From NCBI RefSeq assembly GCF_004379255.2, contig NC_056041.1, positions 558,001 to 622,000 on the forward strand: DNA of 64,000 nucleotides. Direction: 5' to 3'. Every line of letters starts with the position of its first letter. Within the stretch, counting starts at the first letter, position 1. Under the pieces are notes generated by a model. It did no database searches. It saw only the letters and a list, made by a program, of their open reading frames with translations, and was not told the origin of the DNA. This document shows positions 32,530 through 44,356 of the stretch, one piece after another. This DNA is from Salvia splendens (Eukaryota > Streptophyta > Magnoliopsida > Lamiales > Lamiaceae). A program made the position numbers and the translations under genes.

Positions 32530-32993
32530 TGTATCTAAATTAGGTTAAAATATTTTCTATTTTCGTATAGTGTTCTTTTTCAACATGTATTTAAATTTAG
32601 TTAAAATATGGAATATAATTTAAAATAAGCCAATATATAAATAACGATTGGATTGTGCCTCTTATATTTCGGAAAGATACGCAATAATCATACAATAAGA
32701 TGCGGTGGAATATAGGAGTATTATGAAACTTATACGTTCCCTTACCATGGAAAATCTTATTTCACTTATTTGTACCATTACCAAGGAAAATCTTATTTTA
32801 TTTATTTTAATTTCAGTACATTCCAAAACGTTCCATTACCATAATGATATTTTTTCTTATAGGATTTCGTTTCAATTTGTTTCCTTAAACTTTTGTTTTA
32901 CAAATTAAAATTTCCAATACTTATTTTACTTATTTTTCTGCCATAATTTCTTTTCAATATACTCCATTACCATAAATTGTACATACCTTCAAT
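32530..32993. other. Upstream region of the exopolygalacturonase gene
   Basis: AT-rich DNA between the retrotransposon and the next gene. A phrase resembling 'cttaccatggaaaatcttattt' is repeated at about 32738 and 32776 with changes. No ORF is supported. Confidence 0.5.
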
Positions 32994-33001
32994 TATAAAT
33001 A
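32994..33001 (+). promoter_or_regulatory. TATA box of the exopolygalacturonase gene
   Basis: TATAAATA lies 80 bp before the ATG at 33074 and only 23 bp before an in-frame ATG at 33017. That spacing favours 33074 as the real start, since transcription should begin about 30 bp after the box. Confidence 0.6.
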
Positions 33002-33073
33002 CACATGCAATGAACTATGAAAACATATTCAGTAAAATTATTACTACTCCTAGTTTACAAAATCCTAGACAAA

Positions 33074-34416
33074 ATGAAAATGCAGGACATAGTGTCAGTA
33101 ATTTTGGTTTTGCAGTTAATATTGACTGCTAATTCAATTAATATATTCAAGATCACTGATTTTGGAGCAACGCGGACTAAAGACATCAGCGAGGTATTAT
33201 GATAGTCAATTTTATGATGTACTAATATTCTAGTATTTGTAGTTATTTATGACTGACTAAACTTTTGTTAAATCTCTATATGATACAGGCGTTGAAGAAA
33301 GCATGGCAAAATGCGACTGAATCACCAACCAAAAGTCAAATCTTGATCCCACGAGGGGATTGGAATTTAAGCCAAGCTTTACTATCGGGGCCGAACAAGG
33401 CCCCGATGAATCTGGAGGTCCAAGGCCACCTCAAAGCGCATCCGGACCCGGCCAAAATCCGCGATAAGAAGAAGGGATGGATCGGCATTACTAACGTGGA
33501 TTACCTGACGATCTCGGGGGGTGGCATCCTCGACGGGCAAGGGCAAGAAGCGTGGAAAAACAATGACTGCAAGACAAACGCAACTTGTGAGAAGCCCCCG
33601 ATCAACCTGGTCTTGAACGCCATCACCAATTCAATCATCCAAAGCATCACCACCAAGGACAGCAAGTTCTTCCACGCCAACTGCATCTGGAGCCGCAATG
33701 TCACCTTCCAGAACTTGACGGTGTCCGCCCCGGGCGACAGCCCCAACACGGACGGCATCCACATGGCCCGATCTAGCAACATCACGGTGATCGACTCGGT
33801 GATCAAGACAGGCGACGACTGCATCTCGATGGGGGACAATCTCACAGACGTGGTCATAAAGAACGTGACATGCGGGCCCGGGCACGGCATCAGCATCGGG
33901 AGCCTGGGGAAGTACCAGAAAGAGAAGGACGTGAAGGGGATAAGGGTGGAGGGGTGCATCTTCAACAACACCACCAACGGGATCAGGGTCAAGACGTTTC
34001 GGTCTTCTCCGGTCAACACCAGGGTCTCGGATCTCCACTTCATCGACCTCACCATGGTCAATGCGGCCAACCCCATCATATTTGATCAGAATTACTGCCC
34101 AAACAAACAATGCCCCTCGGGTTTACCTGGTTCCGTCAAGATCAGCGGCGTTGAGATCAACAACGTCACCGGCACCAGCGCCACACAGGACGTAATCACG
34201 TTCAACTGCAGCAGCCAAGCTTGCCAAAACATCACCATCGGAACAATCAATCTGGAATACAAGGGCAAAAAGGGTTCGTCGGCTACTACATTTTGTAGAA
34301 ACATTATGCCCAAATTCATCAAATTCACCAAGCAGATTCCCCCCGTCTGCCATTTCAATTCAGTTTTTCTTTCAGTTAGCCAAATTTATGACCAATTTAT
34401 GGATAATTTTATGTAG
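33074..34416 (+). CDS. Exopolygalacturonase, GH28, secreted
   Basis: This is a pectin-hydrolysing enzyme of the cell wall. Exon 1 is 33074-33193, exon 2 33289-34416. The N-terminus MKMQDIVSVILVLQLILTA is a signal peptide, followed by the family start FKITDFGATRTKDISEALKKAW. All GH28 signatures are present: SPNTDGIH, GDDCISMG (catalytic Asp pair), GPGHGISIGSLG (catalytic His) and GIRVKTF (substrate-binding Arg/Lys). The sequence GPNKAPMNLEVQGHLKAHPD suggests the plant exo-acting clade often expressed in pollen; the expression site is inference. The C-terminal tail after PPVCHFN is about 20 residues longer than I expect for the clade. Exon 2 is GC-rich compared with its flanks. The gene lies 0.5 kb from the retrotransposon. 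Confidence 0.9.
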
Positions 34417-36459
34417 CGCTTCATTCGTCCAAGTGCGAGTTACTTTTGTTCTGTTTTTCGCATCTAAAATTTATTTCGATTTTTCTTTATCAGACTTTCC
34501 CTTGCTTTTTGCATCAAATTTCTTTAAGATTAATATGCATTTTACATGAAATAGCAATACTTCGTTCTCCTAGTTGACTGTTTCATAATTTAAAACAAGG
34601 TTCTGATAAAGAAACGAGCACACCAGATATGGGTTTCTGCTTAAGGAAAGTTAACCAATAATAACAAGCATAAAAATCAAACCAAATCTTAGCACCCAAA
34701 AAAATCAACATTCTACGGTAATATAAATAATAAAGTTAAAATCAAACAATATATTCTAGATCGATACATAAAATTTAGTTTCCCGTTCATTTAAAGTTAA
34801 CAAATCAAACCTAACCTTCTATATATGGAATAATAAAGTTAAAACCAAATAATGTACTAACCTAAGTACCTAACCTTCTAGGGTTGCAAGAATAATTTTT
34901 TAACCTTCTTAACTTTATTTGACAAATAATAAAGTTAAAACCTAACCTTCTAGGGTTGCAAGAATATATTTTTCTTTTAATAGTTTCAATTGGCGCCATA
35001 CACACCACCACAATTCATTTTTTTTACTGATCAACTTCCACAGAAGCAGAACGCCTCCGCACCACAACATCCCTTCTATTTCTCCTCCTTCTACATTGTT
35101 GGTATTTGTCGCCGCTCCAATTCCTTCGATCACCGTCGTCTTCATTTAAGAAACGTAATTTCATGGTTTCACAGTTCAATGGAAACATTAAGTTCTGCAA
35201 GATAAAACCATTATTTATTTATTTTGTATCTAGATTTGTGGGCTGTAGGTGTAGGCTATAATGATTATAATTAAATACGTATCACTTATTTTCATTTCTA
35301 CCTTTAAATTATTAAATTATGTTAGTACTATGTTTTTTGATAAACGGCGAAGAACTAATTTAAAATTATGAGATACAAGTAGAAGCTACAAATATATTAG
35401 TCAAAAAATTAAATTTATCATTAACTTTATGTTTTTTCGTGTGCATTTTTATTAATGTATTAAATTTTAAATTTATACTGTTATTTGATTTATATCTTTA
35501 CTTTTTTGGCAAATATTTATTTATTATAGATATAAAATTATTAAGAAATATGCCCCATACATTTTATTGCTCCCCCGGTCAACTAATAAATTTTCCTATG
35601 TTTTTACTAATTTTGGTAATAGATCTCACATTCCACTAACTTTATTTTACTCATATTTTATTAAAATTAATACTATATAAAAGTAGGATTCACTTTACAC
35701 TAACCTTTTCAACTAACTTTCTAATAGTACATTTTTTAAACTCTTGCCGAGTCACAACTCCCCTTGTATTGGTGGACGGGGGGGGAGTATTAGTTAAAAA
35801 TCCGATTAGTCCGATGGCCTAGCCCGAAACCTGTAGTTTAAGATTAAAGTTTTAAATCTCTAACTCGATAAAAAAAATACAACCCAATTAGCTTGTAATA
35901 TATGTAGGGCTGGCTCGAAATCCGCTGGTTAGCCTGATTGAAGTCCCTAATTTTAATATAATAATAAATGTTATTGACATTTAATATTTTACAAATATTT
36001 ATGAAAATTAAACTTCATTGGTCCAAAGGAGGGCGAGTGGAGAGACAACGCCCCTCCGTCTCTCGGCCAAGTGACACTCAGAGGGGGTCGGAACAAGACA
36101 TCTGCGCTGCAAATACCCTTAATGGTTCTTATAAATTATAAACACCACTCATTTAAACTTGTATTATTATTTTTATGAACAAGTGCTAAATAATCATAGT
36201 TGGAGATGCTCTTCCACACATAAAAAAATTAAGTATGTGTGAATTTTTTATGTGTGAAGAGAAGAAAATAAGAAGCCTAATAAGGACAGAAAATGTCAAC
36301 TCAAGATAGCTTAGACTAATATAGTATTGCTTCGATTACGTACCATCTTACGCAGATTCAATATCCACAAATCCCCACGTGGAACGGTCAGCTCCTCTGC
36401 CCGCTCTCATCTCCCCCAGTCCACTCCGATTCTAACCTGCCCGAACTGCCCGGATCCAT
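34417..36459. other. Intergenic with small duplications
   Basis: The phrase 'cctaaccttctagggttgcaa' occurs twice (about 34869 and 34941), and 'aataaagttaaaa' recurs nearby. A 71-codon ORF at 34990 has no family resemblance and I do not support it. A Stowaway-like element lies at 35569-35788. Confidence 0.5.
35569..35788. mobile_element. Degenerate Stowaway-like MITE
   Basis: The ends GCTCCCCCGGTC and GGACGGGGGGGGAG are imperfect inverted repeats in the Stowaway style (CTCCCTCCGTCC type), about 220 bp apart around AT-rich DNA. The TA target site is clear only on the right. Confidence 0.42.
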
Positions 36460-36469
36460 CCCTATATCA
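36460..36469 (+). promoter_or_regulatory. TATA-like element of the secreted-protein gene
   Basis: CCTATATCAG lies about 50 bp before the ATG at 36516, within a GC-rich proximal promoter that differs from the AT-rich surroundings. Confidence 0.4.
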
Positions 36470-36515
36470 GATCTCTCCACCCCCAATCAATTCATAATCG
36501 ATAAAATATATCACC

Positions 36516-37136
36516 ATGACCATGGCAAAGCTCGCCATCGCCGCCGCCGCTCTCTTCTGCCTATTCACCGTCTCACTCGCCCGCCCTCCGCCGCGCCTCA
36601 CCGCCGACTCCGTTACCGCGCTCCGCCTCCCCAGCGAACCGATCAAAGCCGACGAAGCGGAAACGGATCCCAACTTCGCCGTCGTCTCCGCCGTGCCGCT
36701 GACGGAGATCACGTTCCGGCCGGTCAACCGCCGCTTCCACGTGAAGCGCCCCTGCCGCGGCCGCCACCACCACCACTTCAAATTGTACCCTACGATGATG
36801 AGGAAAAGCGAGCCGATCCCCTTCGGAAACGACATGATCGGCGAGAACAGCGACTTCGAGCAGCCGATCCCCGGGCGGTGGACGAGGGTGCGCAACCACC
36901 ACCTCCGCCAGCGCCAACGCCGCCGCGAGGAAAGCGACAGCGAGGAGGAGGACGACGACGACGAGAATCGGGTGATGAAGAGAGCCGTGTTCAAACGCTT
37001 CGATTACGACAGGTTCGATCGCGAGAAGAGGATGACGAAATTGAGGCAACGTTTGAGGATCGGAAATGAGAGGAAGGAAGATGAGATGCCCGGTTTCATC
37101 AAGGGCGTGCGCAAATTCTTGACCAATTATTTCTAG
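36516..37136 (+). CDS. Secreted His/Arg- and Glu/Asp-rich protein of unknown function
   Basis: Intronless, 206 residues. The N-terminus MTMAKLAIAAAALFCLFTVSLA is a clear signal peptide, with cleavage expected near ARPPP. The mature protein has a possibly conserved block PLTEITFRPVNRRF, a His/Arg cluster KRPCRGRHHHHFK, then PIPFGNDMIGE, a basic stretch (LRQRQRRR), an acidic run (ESDSEEEDDDDE) and a basic C-terminus ending GFIKGVRKFLTNYF. No catalytic or disulfide-rich fold is visible (one Cys in the mature part). Related plant hypothetical secreted proteins with a 'FRPxNR' block come to mind, but I cannot name the family. It could be a cell-wall protein or a peptide precursor; no function is assigned. 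Codons are GC-rich, unlike the flanks. Confidence 0.72.
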   Translation: MTMAKLAIAAAALFCLFTVSLARPPPRLTADSVTALRLPSEPIKADEAETDPNFAVVSAVPLTEITFRPVNRRFHVKRPCRGRHHHHFKLYPTMMRKSEPIPFGNDMIGENSDFEQPIPGRWTRVRNHHLRQRQRRREESDSEEEDDDDENRVMKRAVFKRFDYDRFDREKRMTKLRQRLRIGNERKEDEMPGFIKGVRKFLTNYF

Positions 37137-37785
37137 AATCTTCCAAGCATCAATCACGAATAATAATAATATATGTTTTGAATTTGATATGTATGCCATG
37201 TTTCTTACACATATTATATGTATCTCTATTAGTGTAAATCGAGTTGTGCAGGTATGATCAGTTAGGCTTTAGAGCGTATGTAAATAAATTTGCGTCCATT
37301 TCAGATGTGAAGGACCAAGCAATATCTTTATGTTTATATGTAGAGTAAATTGTTAGAGTAATTATGAATTTTAGTCAATTTATGGTTTATTATGCTTAAA
37401 TATGAATTTTGATAATTTTTCTCAATTTTTCAACACAGATCCAGCAGAAAAATTCTATATGGATGAAACCTTCAATGAATTTTATCATTTTTTTGGTACA
37501 TAACTTAGTCGACGTCAATTTGAAACACATGTAAATCACATTAGCAATAAATTAGAGTTATATTATTTCACCGTGTAAAAAAAATGTACTTCTACAATTC
37601 ATGAATTTTCCAACGACTTTTAAATTGTCGGATATATCAAAATTCATGATTTTTTGTTAGTTTGTCGTTATTTTTATGTACGTTGACTGTGTGATTCAGT
37701 TCAACTCAAGAAAAATAACAATTGCTATGACACAATAAAATTTAAAGTATTCTTACATATAAAATGACAACAAATCAGACAGATT

Positions 37786-40152
37786 TTAGAAGGAAGAGGA
37801 GCACGCACCTATCTGCGGGCGGGAGGTGAGCTGAGCACACGGCGAGGGGCTAACTTGAACGGCGGCTCCGACCACATGAGAGCACTGCCACGGCCGCGCG
37901 CCACCAAGATGGATGTTGGAGAGGCAAATAGCAGTGAATGGTGCATTCCAAAGGCCGCGGATGAGACCGGGTTGCTGCACTCTTTCACCCCAAACGTTCT
38001 TGATCACCACATCCTTGAGAACCGGGAGGGCGTTCCGGTTGTAGTACTCGTCCGGGTGGTCCCCCACGTCGCCCGATATCTTGATCCCCGTCCGGGCGTT
38101 CTCCATGTAGACGTTCGACACAGTTATGTTCCTCACGACCCCTCCCCTGCCGATGTTGGTCTTCAGATGTATGCCAATGCCCATGTTGTAGAGAGTTATG
38201 TGCTCAGCTAGGACGCCCACCACGCCGCCCGAGGTTTCACTCCCAACTGCGATTCCAGCGAATGGGGAGGAGCCAGTTACTCTTCTGATGGTGATGCTGT
38301 GGCTGGGTCGACCAAATGCTATCCCGTATTCGTCCCACCCACTCTTCACGGCCACTAGGTCGTCCCCGGTTGAGATGAAGGAGTCCTCGATACATATGTT
38401 CGAGCTCGAGTCTGGATCGATTCCATCAGTGTTGGGAGAGTCAGCAGGTGCAAGAATCGTTACATATCGAATCACAACATGACTGTAAAGGGGAAAGAGG
38501 GAGTTCAAATTAAAAGGGAGTTTCATTCAAAATGTATAGGTTTTAACATAATGTGAGCAACCACCAACCATTACCTGCAGTAAACTGGGTGAATGTTCCA
38601 AAAGGGTGAGTTCTTGAAAATGACATTGGAAATGATAATGCCTCTTGAGTTCATGAACTCGATAAGGTTTGGACGAGTAAACCCGAGAGTTCTTTGCCTC
38701 CACATGTCCCACCAGACGCTGCCTTGGCCATCGATTGTTCCATTTTCCCCTATAAAAAGGCCAACATTCTGTTAGAATTGGTTGGTATATGGACCACTAG
38801 TTTCTCTCAAACTAACCCGTGATTATCACATCATGTAGACCGTTGCCAAGGATGAAGCTCATGTACCTTCCTCCGGGCCGTTCTCTTCCTCTTCCATAAG
38901 AGGGCAACGGCGCCACCAAGGGCCACTGGCCAACATCCTGAAATATTAAGCAACAAAAGAATCAAAGATCCAGAACTTTTTTTTTTTTAAAAAAAGGCCA
39001 AGAGTAAATGATACTAAGAGAAGTATCACAGCATATCCAGATACAGTTCTTTGTCATAACATGTGAAGCAATTTACATTTTACAATTTCTCTATTAGTAC
39101 ATGATTAATGAAGCACAAATGTAGTCAAGAAGAAGTTTTAAGAATTCTAATTATCAGCTCTTGTCCTCACAGAAGCAATTATTAACAATCACAGATCCAT
39201 GTAGCTACATACATGTCCATGACTCCATGTCATCATCTATACAGTCCATTGCATAATTTCTTAAAATCATGTGTCTGGAAAAAAACAGAATGCTGGTTTT
39301 TCCACTATCATAGCTGGCAAACCATACTTTATTCTAAAGACCTTCACATGCACTTAAGTCAGCCAGCTATCTCCATGGTCCACAAGACAAACTTAGTTTC
39401 TCCTAAACCATGATTCTTTACTACATAAAATAAGAATTTTTAAACCTATCAGTCTCTTTCATCATAACTCTAGCTACTGAACAAGATACATCACAATTAA
39501 CATACCATATGGTCACCATTTACAATTCTCTTCACAAAATTTGCATTCAATCATGCTTATCACAACAGAAACTACAGCATTACTCAAGTACAAATCCAGC
39601 AAGAGAATCAAGCAATGCACTCTACACTTCAACATGGAAGGCTAGCTCAAACTACATTTCTCTAAGTACTGTATAATAGCAATGCCAGACAAATTGAACC
39701 ACCTAAAACTTCGATTCAAATACATTTACAAAGCAAGAGCAGCAGCAGAAGCATTCGAAATGGCATAATGATGATTAAGTAAAGTATAGTGAAAAGAGTT
39801 TAAATACCGTAGTGGCTTTGATCACGGCGCCTCTAGCCAAGAAAAGAGTCATACGGCTAGTGAGATTAAACGGTCCAGTTAAAAATTCGCCGGGAGGAAT
39901 GTAAAGCAGAGAGCCTCCTCTCCTTCTCAAATGCTCAATTCTGTAAATTGCTTCTCTAAATGCTTTCGTGTTCAACGTCTTCCCATCGCCCACACCTCCA
40001 AAGTCCGTTATCGAAATCTTATCGTTCCGGTAACTCATCGGAACGATTCCGGAGCAAGTTGCCCAATCAGCATTGGCAAATTCTCCAAAATTGATCGATA
40101 ATAGTAGTAACGTTACAATACAAAACCAAAATGACCAACCGCAGCGATACAT
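37786..40152 (-). CDS. Polygalacturonase-like GH28 protein
   Basis: Exons 40152-39808, 38937-38817, 38749-38575 and 38482-37786 (minus strand) give 445 residues. A hydrophobic signal/anchor (FWFCIVTLLLLSINFG) is followed by ITDFGGVGDGKTLNTKAF. Catalytic-region motifs are SPNTDGID, STGDDLVAVKSGWDEYGI, GSETSGGVVGVLAEH and GIHLKTNIGRGG. The usual GHG His motif is replaced by FAGIAVGSE, as in the plant clade often annotated 'probable polygalacturonase'; activity in that clade is less certain. The first intron (870 bp) carries nothing recognisable. A long GA/CT-rich stretch (about 40690-40740) lies upstream, probably in the leader or promoter. The clade differs from the exopolygalacturonase 4 kb away, so the two are not a recent tandem pair. 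Confidence 0.9.
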
Positions 40153-40686
40153 TCGACCTAATTCGATTCAGATTTTCCACGGAAAACAAAAAACACGGTA
40201 GGAGTTTCCTTGCTAATTTAGAGAGAAAACAACCAAAGCAAACACAAGGCAGCAAGGAGAGAGAAGTTAAGCGGAGTGTAGATGAAAGAGTAGCAAACTT
40301 TTTAATGATTTTTTGCAAAGTAAAACGCCGCAAAAGGTGAGCAGAGATCTGGAAATAATCCGAGGGGAAAACTCCAAATGCAAATCTTCTATGATGATTG
40401 ATAAATCTGCAGTTCCAAAATAAATAAATAAAAATTGTTGAGAAAACGAGAAATTAGAAGCTATCCGATTATCCAATGGAGAAAATAACTGCTTCCAAAA
40501 ACGAACAGAGTTCTGGATTGCACCTGACGAAGAAAACACACAGAAACTAACCAAAAAAGCGAAGCTAAAAAGCACACACAAACAGAGCAGAATGTGACTG
40601 TGTGTTGTGTGTGAAAAGTGGAGACTACCTGAAGTGAGGAAAATGAAGGTAGTGTCTGTCAACAAGCGCTTGTCTTTGCCGCGAAA

Positions 40687-40735
40687 TGAAAGAGAGAGAG
40701 AGAGACAGAGAGAGAGAGAACAGAGAGAGATTTTG
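40687..40735. repeat. GA-rich microsatellite upstream of the GH28 gene
   Basis: Interrupted (GA)n runs read as CT-rich on the transcribed strand, about 540-580 bp upstream of the start codon. CT-rich leaders are common in plant genes. Confidence 0.7.
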
Positions 40736-41285
40736 AGGAGAGAGATTTTGAGCAGAAAATAGCGTTCACAATTATTTATATTGTTATTTACAAAATCAGA
40801 AATCGGAAACAAATAAACAAAAATTAACGGATATTTTTGGGGTTAATTGAGCAACGTGTTTTGAGTAGAAAATTAGTGTTCACAATTATTTCGTTTGTTA
40901 TTTGGAAATGGGAAACAAATAAACAAAATTAACGGATATTTTCGGGGTTGATTGAGAAACATTTGGTGTTTCTTAAAAGTACAAAATATTCAAGTATTCT
41001 TTATAAATTAGAATTATCGTTTATCGACGTGGAATTATCATGATTTAAATAAATTCTTTCAGTGGATTGTTATAAAATTCTAGAATAAATTGATAGTAAC
41101 ATTATTATGTGACGTCGCAAAAGAATTAATTAATAAATAACAAAACAAGATAATTAATCTGCATGCATATATTTTAAAATATAATAATAATTGGGAAAAT
41201 ACAGTACTAGTACATATTAATAAGAGCCTTAATAATTTAACAACTTGATTCTTAATTAAAAAGATTGTGTGGACTTGTCATATTA

Positions 41286-41486
41286 GGTGGCGTTCGGTTG
41301 GCATGACTAATATCATGAGACTATTCATCTAGGATTAAGTTGTGGGATTATTTTAGTTGGAGGGGGAGGCTGCTATGACTAATTATCATGAGACTATCCA
41401 TCTATGATTAAGTTGAATGGTCCAATCTTATAAACCAAACATATACATATTTAATCATGAGATTTAATCTTGCAAACCAAACACCT
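41286..41486. mobile_element. Tourist/Harbinger-like MITE, copy 1
   Basis: About 200 bp starting GGTGGCGTTCGGTTGGCATGA and ending CTTGCAAACCAAACACCT, imperfect inverted ends of the GGTGTTTGGTTTG kind. It is about 85-90% similar by eye to 42763-42964. The interior has two related units of ATCATGAGACTATCCATCTA. The target duplication is unclear here. Confidence 0.6.
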
Positions 41487-42762
41487 CTATATTAAAACAA
41501 TCACTCGTAAAATGATAAAATAACTTTAGTCAAAATCTAAGAATCAATATAGTGTGTCATAGTATTAGTAGTAAATTGTCTCAAACCAATAAAATCAAAA
41601 TGCAAAGTTAATTTCTTCGTAAAATGATGGTGTATACGACACAAAACTTGCATATATCCAAACTCATTCACTCAAAAAACTCTAAAATCTAACACTTTGA
41701 AATTACGTAAATTAAGAATTGCAAGAAAAACAAAAGAAATGCAGAGAAACCCAAATCCCAAAACAATAAAATTTAGATGTGCATTGAAATAAAGAGTGCA
41801 TGTGAACTTATGTAATAGGAGTACTTAGTACAAGATAGCTAGTCTCCCTATTTTTTGCATGTGCCTTCAACTTGTCGCATTATTGATTTATTGTTAATTA
41901 TTAGCTTCATTTTAAATTTGTCGCTTATTTGTCCACCATTATTATTGAGAGTCAATCAACTATATAGGATAAAGTTTTAGTAGCATAGTACAATGATAGA
42001 GTATTAAATGCGATCATTATTTCGGAATAGGGGATTATTGAGCTCAATGGTACCTCCAAATTCTTTGTCTCATTATTTGTATGTCATTTAACTTCATGAT
42101 GATACGTGATCAATATGCACTAAAAAATATGTGTACCCCAAATTTTGATTAATCAACCCGAATAACTTTTTACATAAAAATGCAAAGTTGATGGCAATTA
42201 TAAATCAGATTACATTGTTTGAATTAGTATTAAATTTTGCGTTTGTATGATAGAGTGTGATTAGAATTTAGATTTGATATGATAGTGTGATTTGATTGTT
42301 TGAATTATTAAATTTTGTGTTTGTATGCATGATTAATTGTGGTGATCGTGCAGGTTTGTTTCATAAAATAGTGAAATAATGTAGAATGTATATATATATA
42401 GTTGCTTTTATAAGTTGGAATGGCAGCTTTATTAAAGGCTTAACAATATTAACAGAAGTGGGAAGAACGATATAAAGCAAAGCCCATCACTCTTTGTCCC
42501 TCCATCAACCTCTTTTTGAACAGTCATTCCTCACTAATTTGCATGCGATATTAATATTTTTCGACGAATTCGAATTCAAACAAATCAACCATACAATTTG
42601 TCCATCAAGATCTGTTAAGAGTGTGCAATTTTTATTTTTTTAAAACTCTTTTTTTACAAGTTTGCCTCAGCAAAGCTCTTTATTTTTAAAGGACATACAT
42701 GGTCCATCATCTCAACTCATTATTTGCCCTTGATGAAAGACTTTCTCCGCTAAGTATTCTAA

Positions 42763-42964
42763 GGTGGCGTTCGGTTGTCATGACTAATATCATAAGACTA
42801 TCCATCTAGGATTAAGTTGTAGGATTATTTTAGTTGGAGGGGGGAGGCTATGACTAATTATCATGAGACTATCCATCTATGATTAAGTTGAAGGGTTCAA
42901 TCTTATGAACCAAACATGATGCATATTTAATCATGAGATTTAATCTTCCCAACCGAACAACTCC
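42763..42964. mobile_element. Tourist/Harbinger-like MITE, copy 2
   Basis: Same family as 41286-41486, same orientation. It is flanked exactly by TAA on both sides (42760-42762 and 42965-42967), the three-base target of PIF/Harbinger elements. Confidence 0.65.
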
Positions 42965-44356
42965 TAAGTATTGCATGCGAATTCGATTCGTTTTTACTCT
43001 TTAATAAATCAAAATGACATTGTTCTGCATTTTTACATGTGTGGGTGTCATGTTGCACGAGCCTAGGCTGAATCAGCCGACCCTAACCATTCCGTCCATG
43101 TAAGCTGACTAAAGTACTAAGTATTAGTACTACTTGTGAGTATAGATAGAAGAATATTGCATTAAAATTAATTAGTAAGTAAATTTTATTAGGTCGAATT
43201 AAATCATTAATTGGATTTGTTTCATGTGTTATCACAATAACCCACATCTGCTTATAATTAGCTGGACTAGTGAAAAACTAAAAACAAAGGGTAGAATTTT
43301 AAGTGAAGATTGTGTTCAAAAAAGTTAGGCAGCAGCGATAGTTGCGTTTGTGGATTACCTGAAATGGCGGCCGCTTTTCTTACCGCGCATCTATTTCTTT
43401 TTCCTTTAAAGGGAAGTTTACTTCGATTGGATCGCACAATCAATCTAATCACAGTTTTTATTCAAGGAACCACTTCCAACATCTCCAATTTGCTCTGGGA
43501 TGATAAGATATTAACGGTCGAATCTATGAAAAAAAAATGCTTAAATCTTTAAGTCTTATTAATAAAAATTGCAACAATAAAGAAGGGAATAATTTAAATA
43601 AAAAAAAGAATTTGTAGAGGATTTTTGAAGTGAAAAAATGAACGGTTCGAATTATAGTCATTAGTAAGTGTGATTGTATAGATAAAATAGTATATGAAAT
43701 TAAAAATTAAAGTGGTTGGCAACTTGTCTTTTTTCTTCTTACATAAATCTTTTCTCATAATATTCAAATCCTTGTATCTTACCATATGCTCGCCCCATTG
43801 GTGATTGGGCCTAAAAAGTTGCGTAGCATACACACTAGAAACCTCATGAATTAGATAACGCAGCAGAAGAGATATTCCCCGAATAATACGCATCTTCGAG
43901 TTAGGACAATACTTCCGAAATTAGAGGTATATTCTCTAAAATAAGAAAGAAACAAGATAACACAACATTATTTACAAACTTTGAACTGAATCCCAAAATA
44001 GCAACTTAGTCACAGTATCAAATACACAAACAAAATCATATCAAGCTCCAAACATATCAAAGTGATTAATCTTCCTAGCCTACAATATTTACAACCCAAA
44101 TTTCAAAACAAAAGTTCGAAGCACATACCCGAACCAGTGATGGTCTGGGATGCAACGAAAGCGGGCCGAGCGTGGAAACAGAACTAAAGCAACAAACCCA
44201 CACACCTTTCAACGGGATGGGAGGAGGAGGGCATAGATAGCTGAAAGACAGCCGAGGAGTGGCGCCCACGCCACTCTCTCTACTCACTTTTAGATCTATG
44301 TATGTAGCATCATCATCTTTTTTCTTGTGAACTTGTAGTCACCACCACTCGTACCA

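Larger units (their letters stand above)
40760..44356. other. Intergenic with two Tourist-like MITEs
   Basis: About 3.6 kb of AT-rich DNA. Apart from the two MITEs listed separately, the ORFs at 43267-43552 and 43594-43893 have no recognisable homology. The right end includes the 3' untranslated region of the ABA receptor gene. Confidence 0.5.

Noticed and set aside
33017..33073. Earlier in-frame ATG for the exopolygalacturonase
   Set aside because: It is only 23 bp from the TATA box, probably upstream of the transcription start; the ATG at 33074 gives a clean signal peptide.
34990..35205. 71-codon ORF next to short repeated phrases
   Set aside because: No recognisable motif and no exon partners.
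43267..43893. ORFs on both strands between the MITEs and the ABA receptor gene
   Set aside because: Random composition, no homology recognised, no splice-consistent partners.
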